The position numbers were made by a program, and so were the translations under genes. The notes below the pieces were generated by a model that saw nothing but the letters and a program-made list of their open reading frames with translations, did no database searches and had not been told where the DNA came from. A DNA stretch of 64,000 nucleotides from NCBI RefSeq assembly GCF_021278965.1, contig NZ_CP065589.1, positions 191,001 through 255,000 of the forward strand, read 5' to 3'. Position 1 is the stretch's first letter, and each line of letters starts with the position of its first letter. Positions 55,280 to 64,000 of this stretch are shown here, piece after piece. The DNA comes from Chryseobacterium capnotolerans (GTDB lineage: Bacteria > Bacteroidota > Bacteroidia > Flavobacteriales > Weeksellaceae).

Positions 55280-56410
55280 ATGAAAAGCAAATTATTCACA
55301 CTAGCACTTTTATCTGTCGGATTTTCTTTGTCTGCACAGGTTGGGATCAATACAGGACAGCCCCAGGCTAGTCTTGATGTGATGGGTTTTCCATCAGATG
55401 CTAATAAACTTGATGGGGTTATCGCTCCAAGACTTACAGGAGTACAGCTGAAAGCAAAGAATTATACGACTGCTCAAACCGGAGCGATAGTATATGTTAC
55501 TTCTGCTGAAACAGCTCCTACGGGGCAAACTGTAGATGTTATTGTACCTGGTTATTATTATTTTGACGGTATAAAATGGGGGAATCTAAATGCAGATTGG
55601 CGTACCGTAGGGAACAGTGGTACAACAGCTACTTCTTCAACGTTGGGAACAGATATTTCTGCTGGAAACTATTTGGGAACAAGTGATGGGCAGAATCTGG
55701 TATTGGCTACACAAAAAAATGTAAAAGCAATACTTGATGTAAACGGAACACTGCAAGGTGGGAATTCTAACAATGCAACCGGGGCCTATGCGGCTTTCTC
55801 ATGGGGATCAAATAATACAACCAATTCCACCTCTTCCAATGTTGCAATGGGAAGAAATAATACAGCAACTGCTATCAATGCTAATTTTCCATCAGTTGCC
55901 ATTGGTGCTAATAACTCAGCGACGAGTGGTGCTAAAATAATTGGAAACTCTAACAGTGCATCAGGAGCCAATCATCTCGTATTTGGAAATTCTAATACTG
56001 TTACAGGGACAGCAGGGCTTACATTAGGTAATCTACATAACAACAAAGGAGGCATTGCTATAGGGAGTGGCAATACAGTAGATTTAAACAGTATTGCAGT
56101 AGGTTCTGCGAGTTCAGCGACTGGTGGGCAGGCTATGGCTATCGGTTTTTCAGGAACAGCAGCTTCTGGACAATCAGTATATGCTAATAAATCACATGTA
56201 TTTTTTAATGTAACGAACGGAACGGATACAATTCTAGGAATTAATATGATCCCAACAGCTGATACTGCAACAGGAGCTGCTCTTCAGCTGAAAGGTATCG
56301 CTACGTCAGGAACTACCTGCTCCAGTAAAGAAGAAGGCGCGATCCGTTATAACTCTACTGCCAAAGTACATGAAGGATGTAATGGTACAGCATGGAAAGC
56401 TTTATACTAA
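55280..56410 (+). CDS. Secreted beta-roll protein with YadA-head-like repeats
   Basis: 376 residues; signal peptide ending LSAQ, then VGINTGQPQASLDVMG. From about 185 to 310 the sequence follows the trimeric-adhesin head pattern xAIGxxxxAxG: SVAIGANNSATSG, KIIGNSNSASG, GIAIGSGNTVD, IAVGSASSATGG, AMAIGFSGTAASG. The C-terminus (EGAIRYNSTAKVHEGCNGTAWKALY) is the end seen on Bacteroidota fibre-like proteins. There is no YadA membrane anchor or T9SS tail, so how it is held at the surface is unclear. Followed after 33 bases by a T9SS protein, probably the same operon. Confidence 0.85.
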   Translation: MKSKLFTLALLSVGFSLSAQVGINTGQPQASLDVMGFPSDANKLDGVIAPRLTGVQLKAKNYTTAQTGAIVYVTSAETAPTGQTVDVIVPGYYYFDGIKWGNLNADWRTVGNSGTTATSSTLGTDISAGNYLGTSDGQNLVLATQKNVKAILDVNGTLQGGNSNNATGAYAAFSWGSNNTTNSTSSNVAMGRNNTATAINANFPSVAIGANNSATSGAKIIGNSNSASGANHLVFGNSNTVTGTAGLTLGNLHNNKGGIAIGSGNTVDLNSIAVGSASSATGGQAMAIGFSGTAASGQSVYANKSHVFFNVTNGTDTILGINMIPTADTATGAALQLKGIATSGTTCSSKEEGAIRYNSTAKVHEGCNGTAWKALY

Positions 56411-56443
56411 TTTAAATAAACACAAACTTTATACAATAAAAAA

Positions 56444-59044
56444 ATGACCAAAAAATTATTCGAGAAATTAACTGCAGCTCTTATGACATTGATAATGTCT
56501 GCTGTAGTTTTTGCCCAACAGGGTTACGAGCCTATCCGAGGGATGGGAGTAGAAGCAAAGCCTGTAAATAACTCTGGGATTTGCCTTGCATGTTATAACG
56601 GAAGTATGAATCCGGTAGTGGATGCTAATCTGGATAATAGTGTGAATATGGGGAATTTCGCCTCTTTAATAAGTGGAAACGGAATTTCTGTGAAAAATAA
56701 CAATACCAATTATCCGGCAGGATATATTACAGGATTTAATGTAGATCTTGGAACAAGCTTTATTACGATTGATCTTTTAAGCTCTTTAAGAATCAGTACA
56801 TATAAAAATGGAGTGCTTCAGGAGACAACAACAAGTAGTACACTTTTATCAGTACCGGCATTCGGAGGGAGCAAGAATAGGATATTCTTACACTTTAAGA
56901 CTTCTAAAGAATTTAATGAAGTAAGATTATATCAAACTAATGTCCTTTCCGTATTTAGTGCAATGAATGTGTATTATGCATTTGCATTTGATCCTGCCAG
57001 AGTACCGGTAGATAATAATGGAATTTGTGATGATATCATTGCAGGAAGTGGTGTAGATGGTAATGTATCTGGAGGCAGCAGTTTCCTTGCTCCGCTTTCC
57101 TATGTTCAGAATAAAGAGAATATCGGAGACGGGAATAAAAACTCTTTCGGGAAAATTGTTCTTCCTATAGGATTGTTAGGATCTTATTCAGTAGGAGTTT
57201 TGGATAAGAACCAGATATATCCTGCAGGAAACAGAACCGGATTTGTCATTGAACCTGATGATCAGGGAAAATTATTAAGTGCTGAGTTCTTAAAAAATAT
57301 TACTATTGAAACGTACTTGTTCGGACAGCTTCAGGATTCTAAACAACTTTCAGATGGTGGAGGTTTGATTAATATTAAAGTTCTTGGATATGGTTCAGGG
57401 AAACAAAAAGTGACTTTAACAACTTCTAAGCCTTTCAATGAAGTGAGATTAAAAATTACTCAGACAGTAGGATTCAATCTTGGAGCGCTTAAAGTGTATT
57501 ATGCTTTTGAGGAGCCGATCTCTTGTGAATGTGATGATAAAATTCAAACCAGCGGCTCAGCAGTTCCTGGAAATTTAGTTACAGGATCAAGCTGGACATC
57601 AGGACCTGGGTTCTTGGGGCTTATTTTGGCTAAAATGACAAGCCCGGAAGCCATTGTGGATAACAATCCATCTAATTATGCAACAGCAACAGTTCCTGCT
57701 GCTTCTCTTTTCAGTATTTTCTCGGCATTTGCTACAGTAAGCAGCAATAGTACGCTTCCTGCTAACACAATGGCTGGATTCACTGTAGAAAAGGCTGGAA
57801 ACCTTTTGGGAGTAAGTGTGCTCGAAAATATTACGGTAACATTGTATAACGGAAATTCTGTAACAGATACCTTTACAAGCTCTGGAAGCCTTATCAGTGG
57901 AAATTTCTTTACCACCAATTCTAATAAATTTTATGTAGGTGGAAAAGCTACAAAGCCTTTTAACAGAATGAAGATTACTTTCAACAGTGGTACGGCTGTT
58001 CGTTTTCCTCAGAGCTATTATATCTATAATGCGTTTGCTAGTAAAGATGATGATAATGATGGTGTTCCGAATTGTTTCGACCGTTGCCCTAATGGTGATG
58101 ATAGTATAGACAATAATGGAAATGGTATTCCTGATTGTGCAGAAGGATGTACGGTAGTGAATGATAAGTCGCCAACATTGGATACAGATGGAGATGGAAT
58201 TGTTGATGCATGTGATTTTGATTCAGATAATGATGGTATTCCAGATTCTATAGAAGATTTTGATAAAAACACAAAATTTGAAGATGATGACTTGGAAGGA
58301 GATATCTTGATTACTCCTATTTTGGGAGATGCTATTCCAAATTATCGTGATCTTGATTCTGACAATGATGGAATTTTAGATCTGTTTGAATCGGGTATTC
58401 CAATCTCTGTAATTAATCAGATTGATGCAGATCATAATGGTATTATTGATAGTGGTGTTGCAGTTGGGAAAAATGGGTTAGCTGATATTTTGGAAACGTA
58501 CCCAGACTCTGGCACGTTGAAATATCCAATCAAAAATACAGATGGAGATAATTTACCTGACTTCCTTGATATTACTTCGAATGGTTCAGACTTTGATCTC
58601 TATCAGATAGGGAAAGGTAACCTTGATACATTAGGTGGAGGATTTATCTCTACAATTAATGATAGTGATAAGGATGGTATTCAGGCTGTAGTAGATACAG
58701 ATCTTGTAAAAAGAGGAGCTCCAAATTCTCCGCTTTCTCCGTATGCTTCATTGCTTAAAAATGGCTTGAATAGTTCTTCAAAAATGAACGGAACTTCAGA
58801 AATAAGAGAGACTGCAAATGATATAAAGATCTATCCTAACCCTGTAAAAGCTGGAGAAAGCCTTATGGTTACATCGGCTGAAGAAGGAACTTATACTTTA
58901 TTCTCTGCAGAAGGAAAGGTTGTGAAGTCTGGTAAATTCTCTGCACGTACAGGTATTGATACCTCTGCGTTGCCTACAGGAATTTATATTATTAATGTAG
59001 AAACTAAATCAACAGTGAAATCTTATAAGGTTATTGTGAAATAA
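56444..59044 (+). CDS. T9SS-exported protein with thrombospondin type 3 repeats
   Basis: 866 residues; signal peptide ending VVFAQ. Three related beta modules (about 20-190, 190-365, 365-530), each opening with a Cys-containing segment and containing a xAGxxxGFxV element and an FNEVR or FNRMKI strand. From about 536 to 700 come calcium-binding thrombospondin type 3-like repeats (DDDNDGVPNCFDRCP, DTDGDGIVDACDFDSDNDG, DSDNDGILD). T9SS type A tail from about 795 (IKIYPNPVKAGESL). An adhesin or matrix-type surface protein is inferred. Confidence 0.88.
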   Translation: MTKKLFEKLTAALMTLIMSAVVFAQQGYEPIRGMGVEAKPVNNSGICLACYNGSMNPVVDANLDNSVNMGNFASLISGNGISVKNNNTNYPAGYITGFNVDLGTSFITIDLLSSLRISTYKNGVLQETTTSSTLLSVPAFGGSKNRIFLHFKTSKEFNEVRLYQTNVLSVFSAMNVYYAFAFDPARVPVDNNGICDDIIAGSGVDGNVSGGSSFLAPLSYVQNKENIGDGNKNSFGKIVLPIGLLGSYSVGVLDKNQIYPAGNRTGFVIEPDDQGKLLSAEFLKNITIETYLFGQLQDSKQLSDGGGLINIKVLGYGSGKQKVTLTTSKPFNEVRLKITQTVGFNLGALKVYYAFEEPISCECDDKIQTSGSAVPGNLVTGSSWTSGPGFLGLILAKMTSPEAIVDNNPSNYATATVPAASLFSIFSAFATVSSNSTLPANTMAGFTVEKAGNLLGVSVLENITVTLYNGNSVTDTFTSSGSLISGNFFTTNSNKFYVGGKATKPFNRMKITFNSGTAVRFPQSYYIYNAFASKDDDNDGVPNCFDRCPNGDDSIDNNGNGIPDCAEGCTVVNDKSPTLDTDGDGIVDACDFDSDNDGIPDSIEDFDKNTKFEDDDLEGDILITPILGDAIPNYRDLDSDNDGILDLFESGIPISVINQIDADHNGIIDSGVAVGKNGLADILETYPDSGTLKYPIKNTDGDNLPDFLDITSNGSDFDLYQIGKGNLDTLGGGFISTINDSDKDGIQAVVDTDLVKRGAPNSPLSPYASLLKNGLNSSSKMNGTSEIRETANDIKIYPNPVKAGESLMVTSAEEGTYTLFSAEGKVVKSGKFSARTGIDTSALPTGIYIINVETKSTVKSYKVIVK

Positions 59045-59067
59045 ACTTATAGCTTCATAATAAGGTG

Positions 59068-59097
59068 AAGGCTGCCCGTTTGTGGCAGCCTTTTTTA
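59068..59097 (+). terminator. Terminator of the second surface cassette
   Basis: 9-bp stem (59068-59076 with 59084-59092), seven-base loop, six T. Confidence 0.85.
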
Positions 59098-59127
59098 TTT
59101 TAACAGCTTAAAAATGAGATGATTTAT

Positions 59128-59158
59128 TTGTTATTGTGGATAACTTTTTGTAACTTTG
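59128..59158 (+). promoter_or_regulatory. rpoB promoter
   Basis: TTG 59128-59130, 20-base spacer, TAACTTTG 59151-59158 followed by CACC. Full consensus. Confidence 0.75.
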
Positions 59159-59483
59159 CACCTCTTTTGGCGCGAAAAATTGTTTGTAAATTTATAAAAT
59201 ACTGAAAATCAACTCTTTCATTGTGTAATAGCATGAAGGGGATTTTGTGTTTATAGATATTACGGGTAATACCGTCTCAAAAGTAAGAAAAATATTTTGC
59301 ATTACGCTGTGAAAAGATATACCAGTGTTGCAGTTAGAAAGAGCCAAGTGCAAAGTTAAAAGACTCTAAGGTCCTTCGTGAGCGCCAAAAACACTTTTAC
59401 CTTTTACTTTTACCTTGTTTCTTGCCCTTTTCTGATATTTTTAAATGAATCAAAATATTTTTTAACCCTTTCTTAAAAGTTTT
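59159..59483 (+). other. Long rpoB leader with a distant complementary pair
   Basis: About 320 untranslated bases. TTTTGGCGC (59165-59173) is exactly complementary to GCGCCAAAA (59382-59390), enclosing 208 bases; a CTTTTACC-rich pyrimidine stretch follows at about 59393-59440. Could fold into a closed structure. No coding frame. Confidence 0.45.
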
Positions 59484-62400
59484 ATGAGTAAAACAAAATC
59501 AACAACTCAAGGAAATCCGAGAATTAATTTCTCATCAGCGAAAGGAAAAATTGTAACTCCAGACTTCTTGGACATCCAAATCGAGTCTTTCAGAGAATTT
59601 TTCCAGCTTGATACACTTCCTGAAGCCAGAAAGACAGAAGCTCTTTACAAGACTTTCCAAGAGAATTTCCCAATTACGGATTCAAGAAACCAATTCGTAT
59701 TAGAATTCTTAGACTATCTGGTAGATTCTCCACGTTATTCAATCGATGAGTGTGTGGAAAGAGGACTTACTTATTCAGTTCCTCTAAAAGCAAGACTTAA
59801 ACTGTACTGTACTGACCCGGAACATGAAGATTTCCAAACAGTGGTTCAGGATGTATATTTAGGTCCGGTTCCTTATATGACTCCTTCTGGTTCATTCATT
59901 ATCAATGGAGCAGAGCGTGTAATCGTAACTCAGTTACACAGATCTCCGGGTGTATTCTTCGGACAGACTTACCACGCTAACGGAACCAAACTTTACTATT
60001 CAAGAATTATCCCTTTCAAAGGATCTTGGATGGAATTTACAACAGATATCAACAGCGTAATGTACGCGTATATCGACCGTAAGAAAAAGTTACCATTAAC
60101 AACTTTATTAAGAGCTATCGGTTACGAATCTGATAAGGATATCCTTCAGATCTTCGACCTTGCTGAAGAAGTGAAAGTTTCTAAAGCTGCCCTTAAAAAA
60201 GTGGAAGGGAGAACATTGGCTGCGAGAGTATTGAACACTTGGTTCGAAGACTTCGTAGACGAAGATACAGGTGAAGTAGTTTCTATCGAAAGAAACGAAA
60301 TCATCTTAGATAGAGAAACGATCCTTGAAAAAGAACACTTAGATCTTATCTTGGATGCGGGTGTGAAATCAATCTTGATTCACAAAGAAAACAGCAATGA
60401 ATTCTCTATCATCCAGAATACATTACAAAAAGACCCTACGAACTCTGAGAAAGAAGCAGTAGAGTACATCTATCGTCAGTTAAGAAACGCAGATCCACCA
60501 GATGAAGAAACTGCAAGAGGAATTATTGAAAAATTATTCTTCTCTGAGCAGAGATACTCTTTAGGTGAAGTAGGACGTTACAGACTAAACAAAAAGTTAG
60601 GTCTTAACATTCCAACTACCACTGAAGTTCTTACAAAAGAAGATATTATTGCAATCGTAAGACACTTAATCGAGCTTGTAAACTCTAAAGCTGAGGTTGA
60701 TGATATTGACCACTTATCAAACAGAAGAATTAAAACTGTTGGTGAGCAATTAGCAGGACAGTTCGGAGTAGGTCTTTCAAGAATTGCAAGAACAATCAAG
60801 GAGAGAATGAACGTTAGAGATAACGAAATCTTTACTCCACTTGACCTTGTAAATGCTAAAACTTTAACATCTGTTATTAACTCATTCTTCGGTACCAACC
60901 AGCTATCTCAGTTCATGGACCAAACCAACCCTCTATCAGAGATCACTCACAAGAGAAGATTATCTGCACTAGGGCCTGGTGGTTTATCAAGAGAAAGAGC
61001 AGGTTTCGAGGTTCGTGACGTTCACCATACTCACTACGGAAGAATTTGCCCGATTGAAACTCCGGAAGGACCAAACATCGGTTTGATTTCATCTTTAGGT
61101 ATTTATGCAAAAATCAACAACCTTGGTTTCATCGAAACTCCATATAGAAAAGTAGAAGATGGTAAGATTAATCTTAACGCTGATCCTATTTATCTGAATG
61201 CAGAAGACGAAGAAGACAAAGTAATTGCTCAGGCAAACGTTGAATTGAGTGATAATGGTGATTTCTTAACAGACAGAATTATTGCAAGACTAGATGGTGA
61301 CTACCCGGTAGTTGAGCCAGCTCAGGTTAACCTTATCGACGTTGCACCTAACCAGATCTCTGGTATTTCCGCTTCTCTAATTCCATTCTTGGAGCATGAT
61401 GATGCGAACCGTGCATTGATGGGATCTAACATGATGCGTCAGGCCGTTCCTTTATTGAAGCCACAGGCTCCAGTTGTAGGTACAGGGCTTGAGCAGCAAG
61501 TTGCAAGAGATTCAAGAATCTTAATTAACGCTGAAGGTACAGGTACTGTAGAGTACGTAGATGCTGACAGAATCGTTATTAAATACGAAAGAAGCGAAGA
61601 CGAAGATTTAGTACAATTCGAGTCTGCTACTAAAACATATAACCTTACTAAGTTTAGAAAAACTAACCAGAGTACAACTATTACCCTAAGACCAAACGTA
61701 AGAGTAGGTGATGTAGTGGAAAAAGGACAGGTACTTTGCGACGGTTATGCTACTGAAAAAGGAGAATTAGCTCTTGGTAGAAACTTGGTAGTAGCGTTCA
61801 TGCCTTGGAAAGGGTACAACTTCGAGGATGCGATCGTAATCAACGAAAAAGTTGTACGTGAAGACTGGTTTACTTCAATCCACGTAGATGAATATTCGTT
61901 AGAAGTTCGTGATACTAAATTAGGTATGGAAGAACTTACTGCTGATATTCCAAACGTATCTGAAGAAGCTACTAAAGATCTTGACGAGAACGGTATGATC
62001 AGAATCGGTGCTGAAGTGAAGCCTGGAGATATCATGATTGGTAAAATTACTCCAAAAGGTGAATCTGACCCGACTCCTGAAGAAAAACTTCTTAGAGCAA
62101 TCTTCGGTGATAAAGCTGGTGATGTAAAAGATGCATCATTGAAAGCTGACTCTTCATTAAGAGGAGTTGTTATCAACAAGAAATTGTTCTCTAGAAACAT
62201 TAAAGACAAAAAGAAAAGAACTGAAGAAAAACTTAAGCTTGAAGAGATTGAAAACACTTACAAGGCTAAGTTTGACGAGTTGAGAAACACTTTAATTGAA
62301 AAATTAAATACACTGGTAAGCGGTAAAACTTCTCAAGGGGTACAAAATGACCTTGACGAAGAAATCATCGGTAAAGGGGTGAAGTTTACTCACAAGTTAT

Positions 62401-63305
62401 TAACTTCAGTAGAAGATTATGTAAACGTTAGCGGTTCAGACTGGACAGTAGACGCTGACAAGAATGAATTGATCAAACAATTGATTCACAATTACAAAAT
62501 CAAATATAACGACATCCAGGGGGTTAAAAACCGTGAGAAATTCGCAATTTCAATCGGAGATGAGCTTCCAGCAGGTATCATGAAGTTGGCTAAAGTTTAC
62601 ATCGCTAAGAAACGTAAACTGAATGTAGGGGATAAAATGGCAGGACGTCACGGTAACAAAGGTATCGTATCAAGAATCGTTCGTGAAGAAGATATGCCAT
62701 TCCTGGAAGACGGAACACCAGTAGATATCGTATTGAATCCACTAGGGGTACCTTCTCGTATGAACATCGGACAGATTTATGAAACAGTTCTTGGATGGGC
62801 TGGTCAGAAATTAGGAATGAAGTTCGCTACACCGATCTTCGATGGAGCAACTCTTGATCAGATTACTGAGTACACTGAGAAAGCAGGTCTTCCTAAATTC
62901 GGTCACACTCACCTTTATGATGGTGGTACCGGAGAAAGATTTACACAGGCAGCTACAGTGGGTGTTATCTACATGCTGAAACTAGGACACATGGTTGATG
63001 ATAAGATGCACGCACGTTCTATTGGTCCTTACTCATTGATTACTCAGCAGCCGTTAGGAGGTAAAGCTCAGTTCGGTGGTCAGAGATTCGGAGAGATGGA
63101 GGTTTGGGCACTTGAGGCATTCGGTGCATCTAACATCCTTAGAGAGATCCTTACTGTGAAGTCGGATGACGTGATTGGTAGAGCAAAAACTTATGAAGCA
63201 ATTGCAAAAGGTGAATCTATGCCTGAACCAGGTATTCCAGAATCATTCAACGTATTACTTCACGAGTTACAAGGTCTTGGATTAGACGTAAGATTAGAGG
63301 AGTAA
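59484..63305 (+). CDS. rpoB: DNA-directed RNA polymerase subunit beta
   Basis: 1273 residues, the usual Bacteroidota length. The rifampicin-binding region reads wild-type: [20 protein letters not shown] followed by [21 protein letters not shown]. The catalytic-side segments [23 protein letters not shown] and the C-terminal [19 protein letters not shown] are intact. Own promoter and long leader. Confidence 0.98.
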   Translation: MSKTKSTTQGNPRINFSSAKGKIVTPDFLDIQIESFREFFQLDTLPEARKTEALYKTFQENFPITDSRNQFVLEFLDYLVDSPRYSIDECVERGLTYSVPLKARLKLYCTDPEHEDFQTVVQDVYLGPVPYMTPSGSFIINGAERVIVTQLHRSPGVFFGQTYHANGTKLYYSRIIPFKGSWMEFTTDINSVMYAYIDRKKKLPLTTLLRAIGYESDKDILQIFDLAEEVKVSKAALKKVEGRTLAARVLNTWFEDFVDEDTGEVVSIERNEIILDRETILEKEHLDLILDAGVKSILIHKENSNEFSIIQNTLQKDPTNSEKEAVEYIYRQLRNADPPDEETARGIIEKLFFSEQRYSLGEVGRYRLNKKLGLNIPTTTEVLTKEDIIAIVRHLIELVNSKAEVDDIDHLSNRRIKTVGEQLAGQFGVGLSRIARTIKERMNVRDNEIFTPLDLVNAKTLTSVINSFFGTNQLSQFMDQTNPLSEITHKRRLSALGPGGLSRERAGFEVRDVHHTHYGRICPIETPEGPNIGLISSLGIYAKINNLGFIETPYRKVEDGKINLNADPIYLNAEDEEDKVIAQANVELSDNGDFLTDRIIARLDGDYPVVEPAQVNLIDVAPNQISGISASLIPFLEHDDANRALMGSNMMRQAVPLLKPQAPVVGTGLEQQVARDSRILINAEGTGTVEYVDADRIVIKYERSEDEDLVQFESATKTYNLTKFRKTNQSTTITLRPNVRVGDVVEKGQVLCDGYATEKGELALGRNLVVAFMPWKGYNFEDAIVINEKVVREDWFTSIHVDEYSLEVRDTKLGMEELTADIPNVSEEATKDLDENGMIRIGAEVKPGDIMIGKITPKGESDPTPEEKLLRAIFGDKAGDVKDASLKADSSLRGVVINKKLFSRNIKDKKKRTEEKLKLEEIENTYKAKFDELRNTLIEKLNTLVSGKTSQGVQNDLDEEIIGKGVKFTHKLLTSVEDYVNVSGSDWTVDADKNELIKQLIHNYKIKYNDIQGVKNREKFAISIGDELPAGIMKLAKVYIAKKRKLNVGDKMAGRHGNKGIVSRIVREEDMPFLEDGTPVDIVLNPLGVPSRMNIGQIYETVLGWAGQKLGMKFATPIFDGATLDQITEYTEKAGLPKFGHTHLYDGGTGERFTQAATVGVIYMLKLGHMVDDKMHARSIGPYSLITQQPLGGKAQFGGQRFGEMEVWALEAFGASNILREILTVKSDDVIGRAKTYEAIAKGESMPEPGIPESFNVLLHELQGLGLDVRLEE

Positions 63306-63311
63306 GATATC

Positions 63312-63336
63312 AGATGTCAGACACAAGATGTCAGAC
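63312..63336. repeat. Direct repeat AGATGTCAGAC x2
   Basis: Two exact copies at 63312-63322 and 63326-63336, just after the rpoB stop. Confidence 0.85.
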
Positions 63337-63386
63337 TATGACACTCTAAGAATTTTATAATCCTTGAATTTGGAATGATGATTTCG

Positions 63387-63421
63387 TCTGAAATCTGAAA
63401 TCTGAAATCTAAAATCTAAAA
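63387..63421. repeat. Heptamer tandem repeat (TCTGAAA / TCTAAAA) x5
   Basis: Three copies of TCTGAAA followed by two of TCTAAAA, just before rpoC. Part of an unusually long, repeat-filled spacer of 122 bases between rpoB and rpoC. Confidence 0.9.
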
Positions 63422-63427
63422 AAAATT

Positions 63428-64000
63428 ATGTCAAATAAAAATAAATCAAGTAGATTTAATAAAATAACCATCGGTTTAGCTTCACCGGAGTCTATTTTAC
63501 AAGACTCAAGAGGGGAAGTTTTAAAGCCGGAAACAATTAACTACAGAACTCACAAGCCTGAAAGAGACGGGTTATTCTGTGAGAAAATCTTTGGTCCTGT
63601 AAAGGATTACGAATGTGCTTGTGGTAAATACAAGAGAATTCGTTACAAAGGGATCGTTTGTGACCGTTGTGGAGTAGAAGTTACTGAGAAAAAAGTAAGA
63701 AGAGAGAGAATCGGGCACATCAACCTTGTAGTTCCAATTGCGCACATCTGGTATTTCCGTTCTTTACCAAACAAAATCGGATACCTTCTTGGAATTCCTT
63801 CTAAGAAATTAGATATGATCATCTACTATGAAAGATATGTAGTGATTCAACAAGGTATTGCTAAGAAATTAGACGGTTCTGATTTCGAGAACATGGAATT
63901 CCTTACAGAAGAAGAGTACCTTGATATCATGGAAACTCTTCCAATCGAGAACCAATATCTTGATGATTCTGATCCAAACAAATTCATCGCTAAAATGGGT
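63428..64000 (+). CDS. rpoC: DNA-directed RNA polymerase subunit beta', 3'-truncated by window
   Basis: First 191 residues of RpoC, beginning [20 protein letters not shown]. The N-terminal zinc-binding cysteines appear as [20 protein letters not shown]. Continues past the window edge. Separated from rpoB by 122 bases of short repeats. Confidence 0.97.
   Translation, partial: MSNKNKSSRFNKITIGLASPESILQDSRGEVLKPETINYRTHKPERDGLFCEKIFGPVKDYECACGKYKRIRYKGIVCDRCGVEVTEKKVRRERIGHINLVVPIAHIWYFRSLPNKIGYLLGIPSKKLDMIIYYERYVVIQQGIAKKLDGSDFENMEFLTEEEYLDIMETLPIENQYLDDSDPNKFIAKMG

Noticed and set aside
60880-61080. Rifampicin-resistance change in rpoB
   Set aside because: All residues of the rifampicin region read as wild type.

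Overview
The window is a chromosomal segment of a Bacteroidota (class Flavobacteriia) bacterium, most likely Chryseobacterium or a close relative. The reasons are AT-rich DNA, promoters of the TTG / TAnnTTTG type, no Shine-Dalgarno-led starts, five secreted proteins with type IX secretion (T9SS) C-terminal sorting tails, the lineage-typical adjacency acpP-fabF-rnc-IPExxxVDY-pyk, a CatB-type xenobiotic acetyltransferase, and a tmRNA with tag GNEEFALAA. The species assignment is inference.

Layout. 1-2376: 3' part of rlmD, then two small envelope proteins. 3026-13478: two giant paralogous T9SS cargo proteins built of fibronectin III and GEVED modules, the second carrying a metzincin protease. 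13550-16757 (minus): ruvB, an FMN-binding PaiB-like protein, an MBL-fold hydrolase and coaE. 17009-21867: hutI, a DUF695-like protein, hutG and an aldehyde dehydrogenase. 22116-26296 (minus): acpP-fabF-rnc-IPExxxVDY-pyk. 26689-27318: catB, convergent with tmRNA (27364-27762, minus). 28090-29541: rpsU, xerC, hpf. 29651-30521: seven tRNAs, including a tandem duplication of a Thr-Tyr-Gly trio. 30794-38553: a two-component system followed by a CzcCBA-like heavy-metal efflux operon. 38643-40143 (minus): a DUF4394 lipoprotein. 40466-42578: tuf, tRNA-Trp, secE, nusG. 42688-44069: a complete ISL3-group insertion sequence with an 8-bp target duplication. 44684-51927: a secreted-protein cassette (three tandem paralogues, two T9SS cargo proteins, a TPR-HTH regulator). 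52217-54387: rplK-rplA-rplJ-rplL. 54658-59044: a second surface-protein cassette (beta-roll protein and thrombospondin-3 T9SS protein). 59484-64000: rpoB and the start of rpoC.

How it fits together. The normally compact string tRNA-tuf-tRNA-secE-nusG-rplKAJL-rpoBC is opened at three points by accessory blocks, each placed between a terminator and the next promoter, so the essential operons stay separately transcribed. The metal-efflux block has an apparent response-regulator array: five TTTAA(G/T) boxes at exactly 11-bp steps just upstream of its first gene.

Data quality. Four genes (xerC, the sensor kinase, the DUF4394 lipoprotein and the essential tuf) are broken by single-base indels, three of them in A/T homopolymers. 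Since tuf cannot plausibly be dead, these look mainly like sequencing errors and the genes are annotated here as full-length loci with a noted frameshift.
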